This document shows, one piece after another, positions 34,353 to 42,650 of a stretch of DNA of 64,000 bases (positions within the stretch are counted from its first letter, which is position 1; the number at the start of each line of letters is the position of its first letter). The notes under the pieces were generated by a model that saw only the letters and a program-made list of their open reading frames with translations, did not search any database and had not been told where the DNA came from. Both the position numbers and the translations under genes were made by a program. Where the stretch lies: positions 3,753,623 through 3,817,622 of the forward strand of contig OY282444.1 in assembly GCA_958296125.1 (NCBI GenBank), read 5' to 3'. Origin of the DNA: an uncultured Poribacteria bacterium. Its GTDB lineage: Bacteria; Poribacteria; WGA-4E; PCPOR2b.

Positions 34353-35210
34353 ATGTCTCGACGATTGATCGTTTTGAGCGGTGCCATCATTTACTGTCTT
34401 TGCTTCCCCCTGATGGTTGTTGATGCCAAGGTTCTCGGCTATTGGGCTTTCAATAGCAAAAACGAACTTGGCGAGGATTCGGGTCCATTCCGCAACGATG
34501 GAGAGGTGAAAGGCGAAGGAACTGCCGAATGGATTGCAAAAGGTAAGGTGGGTGGCGGATTGAAGCTAAGTAACGGTTGGCTTGAAGTGCCTCACGATGA
34601 TAGCCTCAACGTGAAGGACCAGATTACGCTGATGTGTTGGGCTCAATTTAGCGGCGATGGCGATCCATTTGGCGGCACAGGCCGGGATCAGTCCCTCGTT
34701 TGGAAGAATGGCCCATTTGCCGTAAACAAGCGATTCTGGACTTCTTATGCCTTGCGGGTATGGCGCAGGCATACCAATTTTGGTAGCTTCGGGTTTGATG
34801 CTAACTTGGTAGGTGGTCGGAGTGCAGTAGCAGATCCGGACTTTCCTGACCCAGGGGATGCGGGCAAAACGTGGTATCACATTGCGGGTGTCGCTGATGG
34901 GACAGAAATCCGGATCTATACCGATGGAGAAGAAAAGAAAGCTGTTGCACAAAGAGGGGAGTTTCAATCTACAGACCTCCCCTTAACGATTGGCTACGAT
35001 TTACGCCCCGATCTGCTAGCCGGGCGCGAGTTTTTTCTGGGAATCATTGATGAGGTTGTAATCGTTGATAAGGCACTGACGGAGGCTCAAATCAAGGGGG
35101 CGAAGGATTTAGGCGAAAAAGGGAAGTCGCTTGAAGGGTACAATCCCATCTTCGCCGTTGAGTCCGAGGGTAAATTAGCCACTCAATGGGGTGTGATTAA
35201 AGCACGGTAG
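34353..35210 (+). CDS. Secreted LamG-domain protein, array copy 3
   Basis: This is 285 residues from ATG 34353, with AAAGGAG upstream. Signal peptide to MVVDA, then KVLGYWAFNSKNELG. LEVPHDDSLNVKDQITLMCW, RDQSLVWKNGPF, WYHIAGVADGTEIRIYTDG and GIIDEVVIVDKALT define the LamG fold. It shares FNSKN and AEWIAKGKVGGG with copy 4, implying that copies 3 and 4 come from a more recent duplication. It ends SEGKLATQWGVIKAR. A hairpin overlaps the stop codon. Confidence 0.85.
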   Translation: MSRRLIVLSGAIIYCLCFPLMVVDAKVLGYWAFNSKNELGEDSGPFRNDGEVKGEGTAEWIAKGKVGGGLKLSNGWLEVPHDDSLNVKDQITLMCWAQFSGDGDPFGGTGRDQSLVWKNGPFAVNKRFWTSYALRVWRRHTNFGSFGFDANLVGGRSAVADPDFPDPGDAGKTWYHIAGVADGTEIRIYTDGEEKKAVAQRGEFQSTDLPLTIGYDLRPDLLAGREFFLGIIDEVVIVDKALTEAQIKGAKDLGEKGKSLEGYNPIFAVESEGKLATQWGVIKAR

Positions 35211-35237
35211 GGGCGGGGTGACTCCACTCCTACCGTG
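35203..35237 (+). terminator. Hairpin overlapping the stop of LamG copy 3
   Basis: CACGGTAGG (35203-35211) pairs with CCTACCGTG (35229-35237). There is no strong T tract, so it may protect or attenuate the transcript rather than end it. A less perfect version follows copy 4. Confidence 0.45.
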
Positions 35238-35305
35238 TTGTGTGTGTCTGAAACCAAACATGCGTTCACTACCCAATCTGTCTCTAAAAGAAAGGAGAAT
35301 TTCCA

Positions 35306-36169
35306 ATGTTTCGTACTGTTTTAGGTGCTTGGGGTTTGTTAATCTGCTTTTTATTTTTATGTTGTTTGACGATGAATGCTGATGCGAAGGTCCGTGGTTA
35401 TTGGGCTTTCAATAGCAAAAACGACGTTGGCAAGGATTCCTCTCCAAACCGCAATCATGGCGAACTCAAGGGCGAAGGTTCAGCGGAATGGAATGCCAAG
35501 GGCAAAGTAGGCGGAGGGATAAAATTTGATGGCAACTCTTGGCTTGAAATCCCTCATGATGACAGTCTTAACCTGAGGGATCAGGTGACTCTGATGTGTT
35601 GGGTCAAATTTGCCAACCCCGGCGATTTTGCCGAGGGCGGCGGTCGGGAGCAGTCCTTGATCTGGAAGTATGGACCATTTGAAACAAACAAGCAATTTTG
35701 GGCATCTTATGCCTTGCGGGTGTGGCGGCCCAAATCGAACTTCGGTAGTTTCGGGTTTGATGCCAATATGACAAAGGGACGCAGCGCGGCCGTTGATCCA
35801 AAATTTCCGGAGCAAGGCGATGTTGAAAAAACATGGTATCACATTGCAGCGGTCGCTGATGGCACGGAAATCCGAGTCTATACCAACGGTAAAGAAACGG
35901 GGAATGGCCCTCAAAGGGGAGAGTTTCAGGCTTCAGATCTCCCCCTAACGATTGGCCATGATTTGCGTCCCATATTGGTACATCATGCGTTTGTGAACGG
36001 TATTATGGATGAAGTTGTGGTTGCGGACCGAGCACTGACCACTGCTGAAATCAAAACGGCAATGGAATTGGGCGAAAAAGGGAAATCAATTGAGGGGTTC
36101 AATCCCATCTTTGCCGTTGAGCCCGCGGACAAATTAGCCACGCAATGGGGCGCGATTAAAGCTCGGTAG
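35306..36169 (+). CDS. Secreted LamG-domain protein, array copy 4
   Basis: This is 287 residues, ATG preceded by AAAGGAGA. Signal peptide ends MNADA (residue 27), then KVRGYWAFNSKNDVG. The LamG core has LEIPHDDSLNLRDQVTLMCW, REQSLIWKYGPF, WYHIAAVADGTEIRVYTNG and GIMDEVVVADRALT. It is closest to copy 3. It ends PADKLATQWGAIKAR. Ninety-five bases separate it from copy 3. Confidence 0.85.
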   Translation: MFRTVLGAWGLLICFLFLCCLTMNADAKVRGYWAFNSKNDVGKDSSPNRNHGELKGEGSAEWNAKGKVGGGIKFDGNSWLEIPHDDSLNLRDQVTLMCWVKFANPGDFAEGGGREQSLIWKYGPFETNKQFWASYALRVWRPKSNFGSFGFDANMTKGRSAAVDPKFPEQGDVEKTWYHIAAVADGTEIRVYTNGKETGNGPQRGEFQASDLPLTIGHDLRPILVHHAFVNGIMDEVVVADRALTTAEIKTAMELGEKGKSIEGFNPIFAVEPADKLATQWGAIKAR

Positions 36170-36292
36170 GGGCAGGGTCACTCCGCCCGTCCAGTGTTGT
36201 CCGGGTCGGTTGTTCCCTGATCCGCCGCGAGGTTCGGCAAACTCCCGGCATTCTCACGAATTCGGTCGCGCCTACAGATAGGAGGGTAATCA

Positions 36293-37168
36293 ATGTTTCG
36301 GATTATGTTAGTTTTTGGCGTGCTGTTAATCTATCTTTTCTGCTGCTCCTTGACTAACACTGATGCTAAACTCCTCGGTTATTGGGCTTTTGATGATAAA
36401 AATAAATTGGGGGAGGATTCCTCTCCAAACCGCAATCATGGGGAAACGAAAACACTCGTCGGTGAAGTCAAATGGACGGAGGCGGGCAAGGTGCGGGGAG
36501 GGATGCAATTACCGAATGGTCAAGAGACTTGGCTTGAGGTCCCTCATCATGAAAGCTTGAATGTGAAGACGGGGCAAATCACCATGATGTGTTGGGTCAA
36601 ATTTACGGATCCCGGTGCGTTTACAGGTTTTGGTGAGGATGGTTCCTTGATTTGGAAAAATGCCCCTTACGCGGAAAACAAGCGATTCTGGACTTCGTAC
36701 GCCTTGCGGCTGTATCGACCTGGAATTAATCGAGGGTCCTTCTCGTTTGACGCGAATATGACGGAAGCACGAGCGGCGGCAATCGATCCGGATTTTCCAC
36801 TCGTCGTGGATGAATGGTATCACGTTGCAGGGATTGCTGATGGCACAAAAGTAAAGGTTTACACCAATGGACAAGAGAAAGCAGCTGGAGACCAGAGGGG
36901 GGAGTTCCAACCTTCTGACGACCCGTTGACAATTGGGTTCGATCTACGCGATCCGAACGAACCTGTTGCTCGCCACTTTCTGGGATTTGTTCGGGGCATC
37001 ATGGATGAGGTAGTGATTTTAGACCATGCGCTGACCGCGGGTCAAGTCAAAGAAGCGATGGAGTTGGGCGAAAAAGGGAAGTCGCTTGAGAGCTTTCAGC
37101 CTGTCTTCGGAGTCGAACCTCAAGGCAAATTAGCGATTAAATGGGGCGAGATCAAAGGGGTAAGGTAA
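36293..37168 (+). CDS. Secreted LamG-domain protein, array copy 5
   Basis: This is 291 residues, ATG with AGGAGGG upstream. Signal peptide ends TNTDA (residue 25), then KLLGYWAFDDKNKLG. LEVPHHESLNVKTGQITMMC, SLIWKNAPYAENKRFWTSYA, WYHVAGIADGTKVKVYTNG and GIMDEVVILDHALT mark the LamG domain. The end is EPQGKLAIKWGEIKGVR. It has the longest upstream gap of the array (123 bases), which contains no clear promoter. Confidence 0.85.
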   Translation: MFRIMLVFGVLLIYLFCCSLTNTDAKLLGYWAFDDKNKLGEDSSPNRNHGETKTLVGEVKWTEAGKVRGGMQLPNGQETWLEVPHHESLNVKTGQITMMCWVKFTDPGAFTGFGEDGSLIWKNAPYAENKRFWTSYALRLYRPGINRGSFSFDANMTEARAAAIDPDFPLVVDEWYHVAGIADGTKVKVYTNGQEKAAGDQRGEFQPSDDPLTIGFDLRDPNEPVARHFLGFVRGIMDEVVILDHALTAGQVKEAMELGEKGKSLESFQPVFGVEPQGKLAIKWGEIKGVR

Positions 37169-37231
37169 TTTATCTTTGTTAGGATTTTAACACGATAGGG
37201 CGGTTAATTCGACTAACAGGAGGTATGACCA

Positions 37232-38086
37232 ATGTCTCGACGATTTATCATTTTTGGGGGAGTGCTCATCTGGCTTCTCGGTTCTTTTCTGATGGATGTT
37301 GATGCCAAGCTCCTCGGTTACTGGACATTTGATGTCAAAGCAAATGCACAAAGGGATTCTTCTCCGAATAACAACCACGGTGAATTCAAAGGGGGTGCTG
37401 CATGGACACCAAAGGGACGGGTCGCCGGCGGCGTTATATTTGATGAGGGGGCAGATTCCTACTTTGAGGTGCCTCATGACGACAGTCTCAATGCAAAAGA
37501 TCAGGTAACGTTGATGTGTTGGGTCAGATTTACGGCAAACCATTTTGGCAGAGATCAGTCCTTGGTTTGGAAAAACGCACCTTTTAAGGAGACGAACAAG
37601 CGATTTTGGGCTTCCTATTCCCTGCGAACGTTTCGCGAGGGGTTTAAGCTGGGTGGGTTCGCATTTGATGCCAATACGGAAGATGGCCGAACGGCTGCGG
37701 TAGATCCAGATTTTCTCGAAGTGAATACTTGGTATCATGTTGCCGCGGTCGCCGATGGCAAAGAGGTCAGCGTCTATACCAACGCAAAAGCAAAAGTCGT
37801 TGAGCAACAGAGAGGGGCATTTCGACCCACTGAATTCCCGTTGACCATCGGCTTCGATTTGCGGGATCCGGGAGCTGGCCAAGTACGCCGGGATCAGTTG
37901 GGGTATGTTCAAGGAATCGTGGATGAAGTGGTGGTCCTCAGCCACGCGTTGACCGCTGCTGAGGTCAAGGAGGTCAAAGAGCTAGGGGACCGGGGGAAGT
38001 CTCTCGACAACTATGTTCCAGTCGCTGCGGTTGAATCCTCTGGCAAGTTAGCCGTTAAATGGGGGGCGATCAAAGCGCGAAGGTGA
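37232..38086 (+). CDS. Secreted LamG-domain protein, array copy 6
   Basis: This is 284 residues, ATG with AGGAGG upstream. Signal peptide ends MDVDA (residue 25), then KLLGYWTFDVKANAQ. FEVPHDDSLNAKDQVTLMCW, RDQSLVWKNAPF, WYHVAAVADGKEVSVYTNA and GIVDEVVVLSHALT define the fold. It is the most divergent at the N-terminal part of the LamG domain and ends SSGKLAVKWGAIKARR. It is the last of the array, followed by the tRNA-Leu. Confidence 0.85.
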   Translation: MSRRFIIFGGVLIWLLGSFLMDVDAKLLGYWTFDVKANAQRDSSPNNNHGEFKGGAAWTPKGRVAGGVIFDEGADSYFEVPHDDSLNAKDQVTLMCWVRFTANHFGRDQSLVWKNAPFKETNKRFWASYSLRTFREGFKLGGFAFDANTEDGRTAAVDPDFLEVNTWYHVAAVADGKEVSVYTNAKAKVVEQQRGAFRPTEFPLTIGFDLRDPGAGQVRRDQLGYVQGIVDEVVVLSHALTAAEVKEVKELGDRGKSLDNYVPVAAVESSGKLAVKWGAIKARR

Positions 38087-38174
38087 ACGTTGTCTGCTCC
38101 CTTTTTGCCTGCTGGCGTATGCTGCAAAACAAGCGGGCGTAATCGGGGCTAGGTTGTTGGGAAGTGGAAATTCC

Positions 38175-38204
38175 TTGACAAGTCAACTGTGTTTGATGTA
38201 GACT
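38175..38204 (+). promoter_or_regulatory. Promoter of tRNA-Leu
   Basis: TTGACA (38175-38180), an 18-base spacer, then TAGACT (38199-38204), ending 34 bases before the mature tRNA. Confidence 0.6.
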
Positions 38205-38238
38205 GTAATGGTTGTTCAACCGGCGGCAAAAAGATTGC

Positions 38239-38324
38239 GCCGGGATGTTGGAATTGGTAGACAAGCTAGATTCAGGATCTAGTGGGCCCTTTTGCCCGTA
38301 GGGGTTCAAATCCCCTTCCCGGCA
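38239..38324 (+). tRNA. tRNA-Leu (anticodon CAG)
   Basis: The acceptor arms GCCGGGA and TCCCGGC pair fully, with discriminator A at 38324. The anticodon stem CTAGA/TCTAG holds the loop TTCAGGA, giving CAG. A long variable arm (TGGGC...GCCCG) identifies the class II leucine type, and the T arm is AGGGG-TTCAAAT-CCCCT. The 3' CCA is not encoded. It has its own promoter and terminator. Confidence 0.95.
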
Positions 38325-38334
38325 TTCATCGCCA

Positions 38335-38371
38335 AAGGCGACGCACATATCATGTGGTGTCGCCTTTTTTT
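38335..38371 (+). terminator. Intrinsic terminator of tRNA-Leu
   Basis: AAAGGCGAC (38335-38343) pairs with GTCGCCTTT (38359-38367), with seven consecutive T from 38365. It may also serve the convergent minus-strand gene ending at 38389. Confidence 0.8.
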
Positions 38372-38388
38372 GTTTGGCGTATTCTCTG

Positions 38389-40236
38389 TTACCGGATCAC
38401 CGCGAACTTTCCACTCACCGAATTCTTTCCCTTCTGACCGTATCTCAAGGTTTCAATGTGATACACGTAGATACCGGCAGCGATCCGTTTCCCTTCCTCA
38501 TTCCGTCCATCCCAACGTTGAATTGAGGTATTGTTGCGGTGATCAATCTGTTTAATGAGATCTCCGGTGCTGTTGTAGATCCGGATCGTCGCGCGGTGGG
38601 GTAGATTGCGAAACGCCATTGGATTCGCTCCCCCATTCAGACGGTATGGATTTGGGACAAAGATCACTTTATCTAGGTTCGATTCGGGAGATGCAATGGA
38701 CTCTTCAGGGATGGTGACCTCCACGATCTGGGAGAGTTTACCCTCTCCGCTGGATGGATTTGTCGCAGTGATCGCGTAGAAATACTGCAAACCCGGATGC
38801 ACATTCCGATCAACAAAAGTGGGAGTTTCCGATGGAACCGATGCAATCTGCGTCCATGGGGCGCGTCCGGTGTGGTTGCGATAGATAAGATATCGACCGA
38901 TATGGCGCGTAGATTTTGTCCAATCCAGGATAATCTGGTCCCCATTGCGTGTCGCTGTTAAGCCTAGCGGCGCATCCGGGACATGACTTGGAGCAATACG
39001 AACTTCTGAGGAATCAAATTCAAGCAGCTGCCCGCTAGAATGGACAGGACGGATCTTGTAGGTGTACTCCACGCCGGCCCGAATCTCTGTGTCTTCAAAG
39101 GTAGTTCCTTTGATAATTTGCCCAATTTGCCGGAATTCACTCTGATCCGTCTTTTGCCTCAAGACAGCATACCCCCCCACGCCTAGATTGATTGCTGGCT
39201 CCCATTTTAATCGGACAGTTCCCCTTACAACTTCAGCGGTCAACCGTTGCGGCGTAAAGGTAACGGTTCTCGCCACATTGATATTCTGCTGTAGGTCTGC
39301 CAAGTTTTCACCTGCGACGAGGGCAAAAGTAACAACGATAAACTGCTTGGCTGGTATGTCATAAGGGCCTGCTGAGATAATGGATGCATAATCCCAAGGC
39401 GGGAGGTTAAGTGCCTCTAAATCGGCCCGACTCGTAGCAAAAGCTGTCGGATCGGTCATGAAAGCGGATCGGCTTTCATCTAAAAACAGGTTAGCAGTTG
39501 GTCGCCCTTCGGGATCGAAAAACAGGAAAATCTGGCGGGTGCTTAACTTTCCATCGAGCAAGGTGAGTCCAGTATGAACTCGATTGAGTCCATCGCTATC
39601 ATCCCCATCGTAGGTAAATAACGTTTGATGTGCTTCATCCCAATCCACCCAATCCCGGCTTAATTCCCCAGCTGCTAAATCTGTTCCATCAACATCCCAA
39701 TTTGCCATCGTTGCGACGTAAATCCCTTTAAGCTCTCCATCGCTATTGTTAGTGACAACCAGCCTTATCACAACGAAATCGTCTGCATTGGGCTGATTAT
39801 TGGTGTTCCAAGAAAAGCTCTGCTGGTCAACTGAAATATTGAGCGGGAAGCCATCGGTCCCGGAGGAATCGTATTGTGCGATAATTGTCTGTCGCTCATC
39901 AGGATCTATTTTTTCGATATTCGTTGATGTGGGCTCCCACTCCCCAATTTTGAGGGGACCGGGTTCAGCGGGATCTAAATCCCACGCACTCGCCACATTT
40001 CCATTCGCATCACCGATCCAAATCTCCGACAACTCGTGGAGATAGTAGGTATCTCCGGATTTGGGAAATCTAAAGTTGGCAGCGAGCGCATCTTCCCGGA
40101 CCGCGCCGAGTGAACCGGAACCGACTATGTGAACTTCGACATTTCCTGATGTGTGGACTTGAGCAGAACCGATATTTGGGTTGATCAGGCTAATGAAAAG
40201 CCAAATCGCACCTAGAAGGGTTTTCTGAGTTTTCAT
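38389..40236 (-). CDS. Secreted protein with FN3 domains and a FlgD/T9SS-like C-terminal domain
   Basis: This 615-residue product has a signal peptide (about 1-25, MKTQKTLLGAIWLFISLINP). A beta-rich N-terminal region of about 300 residues is unassigned. Two fibronectin type III domains follow (about 335-420, with RLKWEPAINLGVGGYAVLRQ, and about 425-515, with ILDWTKSTRHIGRYLIYRN). The last 90 residues (VIFVPNPYRLNG, IRIYNSTGDLI, WDGRNEEGKRIAAGIYVYHI) match the FlgD Ig-like or type-A sorting domain. It is predicted extracellular or outer-surface, with adhesion or glycan binding likely. Function is not established. Confidence 0.75.
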   Translation of the reverse strand: MKTQKTLLGAIWLFISLINPNIGSAQVHTSGNVEVHIVGSGSLGAVREDALAANFRFPKSGDTYYLHELSEIWIGDANGNVASAWDLDPAEPGPLKIGEWEPTSTNIEKIDPDERQTIIAQYDSSGTDGFPLNISVDQQSFSWNTNNQPNADDFVVIRLVVTNNSDGELKGIYVATMANWDVDGTDLAAGELSRDWVDWDEAHQTLFTYDGDDSDGLNRVHTGLTLLDGKLSTRQIFLFFDPEGRPTANLFLDESRSAFMTDPTAFATSRADLEALNLPPWDYASIISAGPYDIPAKQFIVVTFALVAGENLADLQQNINVARTVTFTPQRLTAEVVRGTVRLKWEPAINLGVGGYAVLRQKTDQSEFRQIGQIIKGTTFEDTEIRAGVEYTYKIRPVHSSGQLLEFDSSEVRIAPSHVPDAPLGLTATRNGDQIILDWTKSTRHIGRYLIYRNHTGRAPWTQIASVPSETPTFVDRNVHPGLQYFYAITATNPSSGEGKLSQIVEVTIPEESIASPESNLDKVIFVPNPYRLNGGANPMAFRNLPHRATIRIYNSTGDLIKQIDHRNNTSIQRWDGRNEEGKRIAAGIYVYHIETLRYGQKGKNSVSGKFAVIR

Positions 40237-40395
40237 TTCTCCTCTAACTTTGATGACATTTTTAATAAATCATTGGAATATCATAGCAGCAGTGGCAGGG
40301 GGTGTCAAGTTCAGAAAACACTTGCGGAATGTTTTGAAATAAACTACAATCTACGGTATGCAGTAAACATCTACGCGCTCAACTTGGAAAGGGCT

Positions 40396-41346
40396 ATGAC
40401 TTCTCAAAAAAAAACAGGTTTTGTATACCACACCGATTATCTCAAGCACGATACTGGAGAACAGAATCCCGAGCGGCCAGAACGTCTACAGGCGAGCCTC
40501 AAGGCGTTGCAAGCCTCTGATTTTTGGGGGGATCTGCACCCGATCGAAGCCACCCCTACGACGTTTGAGCAGCTCTGTTATACGCACGCTCAAGCGCATG
40601 TTGATCGGGTCAAACAACACTGTGAAAATGGGCTTCCTCTTGATTACGATACACCGACTTCGCCCGCGTCCTATCACATTGCGCGCCTTTCGGCCGGCGG
40701 AGTGTTGAGAACGGCAGATGCTGTCATGGCGGGTGGTGTAAGCAACGCCTTTGCCCTTGTCCGTCCGCCCGGACATCACGCAACCCCAAATCGCTCAATG
40801 GGTTTCTGCCTATTCAATAACGTTGCGATCGCCGCACGATACATACAGCGTGAACATGGGGTGGGTCGCGTCGCAGTTGTCGATTGGGATGTCCATCATG
40901 GCAACGGGACGCAGGATAGCTTTTATGAGGACCCCTCCGTTTTCTTTTTTTCAATCCATCAGGTGCCTCTCTATCCTGGCACCGGTATGGCAAATGAGAC
41001 CGGTGCGGGTGACGCTGTTGGCACAACTTTGAACATACCGATGCGTCCGGGCAGTGAACCCAGCGACTACATTGAAGCCTTCCAAAAAACACTTAAACCG
41101 ATGCTACTCGATTTTTCTCCCGATTTTCTGATAATCTCGGCTGGGTTTGACGCACACCGTTTAGACCCGCTGGCGGCAATCAATATGACCGCGGAGGGTT
41201 TTGCCAGTCTGACCGACATCCTTTGCGAAATTGCAGCGGAAACTTGTGAGGGACGGTTGATCTCGGCGTTGGAGGGGGGATATGATCTGAAAGGGTTGTC
41301 TGAGTCGGTTGTCGCTCATGTTGGGCGGTTGATGGCGCATGCGTGA
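40396..41346 (+). CDS. Histone deacetylase family (AcuC/acetylpolyamine amidohydrolase-like) deacetylase
   Basis: The product is 316 residues from ATG 40396 (MTSQKKTGFVYHTDYL), with AAAGGG upstream; the frame is open to 40273. RPPGHHATPNRSMGFCLFNN carries the His-His charge relay, VDWDVHHGNGTQD the zinc Asp and His, and SAGFDAHRLDPL the second zinc Asp. The EGGYDL loop is also present. Bacterial members deacetylate acetylpolyamines, acetyl-CoA synthetase or other acyl-amides. It stands alone, convergent with leuB. Confidence 0.9.
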   Translation: MTSQKKTGFVYHTDYLKHDTGEQNPERPERLQASLKALQASDFWGDLHPIEATPTTFEQLCYTHAQAHVDRVKQHCENGLPLDYDTPTSPASYHIARLSAGGVLRTADAVMAGGVSNAFALVRPPGHHATPNRSMGFCLFNNVAIAARYIQREHGVGRVAVVDWDVHHGNGTQDSFYEDPSVFFFSIHQVPLYPGTGMANETGAGDAVGTTLNIPMRPGSEPSDYIEAFQKTLKPMLLDFSPDFLIISAGFDAHRLDPLAAINMTAEGFASLTDILCEIAAETCEGRLISALEGGYDLKGLSESVVAHVGRLMAHA

Positions 41347-41481
41347 GTTAGATTTTCGGTGTTCCGATTTCATTGAGACTCAAAGCAATTTGCACGCTCC
41401 AACAAACTCCGATGAGGTCAAGGGATACCCGATGATATGTTCAAAACCGTTAGCACCGGATATGAAAGCCAGAAATACGCG

Positions 41482-42567
41482 TCACGAGTCGGATCGAATT
41501 TCGGCAATAATGGCATCTGTCATTTCGACGGTGCCGACCGTTTTCAGTCCCGGCTGTTGGATATCGATTGTGCGGAATCCTTTGTCAATTGCACGGTCAA
41601 CAGCGTTTTCAATATCCGTAGCTTCCGTATCCAGATTGAAGGAGTGTCGAAGCAAAAGGGCTGCGGACAAAATCTCCCCAATTGGGTTGGCGACCCCTTG
41701 CCCGGTGATGTCTGGTGCAGTGCCGTGAATTGGCTCGTAGAAGCCTTGCTTGGTGTAGCCGTAGCTCGCCGATGGACACATGCCGAGTGAGCCAACCAAC
41801 ACGCCTGCTTCGTCGGTGAGAATGTCTCCGAAGATATTCCCCGTCACCATGACATCAAATTGGCTCGGGTTTCGGATGAGATGATAGGCACACGCATCAA
41901 CTAGGATATGATTCAATTCGACATCGGGATAATCCTGACTGACCTTTGTCGCAACTTCCCGCCACAGCTTTGAGCTTTCCAGCATGTTTTCCTTCGCCAC
42001 AGAGGTGAGTTTTTTAGAGCGCCTTCGTGCGAGCTCAAAGCCAGCGCGCACCACACGGTCAATCTCCCGCGTCGTGTAAGCAAGCGTATTGCATCCGCGT
42101 TCTCCATCTGCGTGCTTCTCGATGCCGCGCGGCTCACCGTAATATAAACCGCCAGCCAACTCACGAATCACGATAAAGTCCAACCCCTCACCGATGATTT
42201 CGTCCTTCACCGGCATGACGGGTGCCAACGCCTTTCTCCCACGAATCGGGCGCAGGTTCACAAAAAGGTCAAGTTCTTTGCGAACTGTTCCGACAGCGCG
42301 TTCAGGACGTTCTGCGCTCGGTACCTCCTCCCACTCGGGGCCTCCCGCAGCGCCGAATAAGATTGCGTCAGATCTTTTGCAGAGGTCTAACGTTTCTTGG
42401 GGCAGGGCTGTGCCTTTTTCATCAATTGCACAGCCCCCGAGAAGCCCATATTCGTAGTCAAAGCGATGCCCATATCTATCTTGGATAGTATCTAATACTC
42501 GAATCGCTTCGGTTGTGACCTCTTGACCGATTCCATCTCCGGGTATTACGGTAATTTTTGCGTTCAT
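41482..42567 (-). CDS. leuB: 3-isopropylmalate dehydrogenase
   Basis: The product is 361 residues from ATG 42567 (MNAKITVIPGDGIGQEVTTE), with AAGGAGAA upstream; the longer frame to 42654 would run into the htpG stop region. RELAGGLYYGEPRG is the leuB signature. DACAYHLIRNPSQFDVMVTG with NIFGDILTDEAG and HGTAPDITGQGVANP hold the metal Asp residues and NAD-binding segment. It oxidatively decarboxylates 3-isopropylmalate in leucine synthesis. leuC and leuD are not adjacent. It lies downstream of htpG, separated by a strong hairpin. Confidence 0.95.
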   Translation of the reverse strand: MNAKITVIPGDGIGQEVTTEAIRVLDTIQDRYGHRFDYEYGLLGGCAIDEKGTALPQETLDLCKRSDAILFGAAGGPEWEEVPSAERPERAVGTVRKELDLFVNLRPIRGRKALAPVMPVKDEIIGEGLDFIVIRELAGGLYYGEPRGIEKHADGERGCNTLAYTTREIDRVVRAGFELARRRSKKLTSVAKENMLESSKLWREVATKVSQDYPDVELNHILVDACAYHLIRNPSQFDVMVTGNIFGDILTDEAGVLVGSLGMCPSASYGYTKQGFYEPIHGTAPDITGQGVANPIGEILSAALLLRHSFNLDTEATDIENAVDRAIDKGFRTIDIQQPGLKTVGTVEMTDAIIAEIRSDS

Positions 42568-42599
42568 TAATTTTTTCTCCTTCAAAACCTCCCACAAAT

Positions 42600-42632
42600 A
42601 AGCCGTGCCCCAATGAGTTTGGGGCACGGCTT
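42600..42632 (-). terminator. Strong hairpin between htpG and leuB
   Basis: AAGCCGTGCCCCAA (42600-42613) and TTGGGGCACGGCTT (42619-42632) form a perfect 14-bp stem with a five-base loop. On the minus strand the stem is followed by ATTTG, a weak T run. It lies 18 bases beyond the htpG stop codon. Confidence 0.65.
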
Positions 42633-42650
42633 GCCAAATTAGAATCCGCA

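Noticed and set aside
31007-38324. Genomic island integrated at tRNA-Leu
   Set aside because: I saw no duplicate of the tRNA 3' end elsewhere in the window and no integrase, so an att-bounded island is unsupported.
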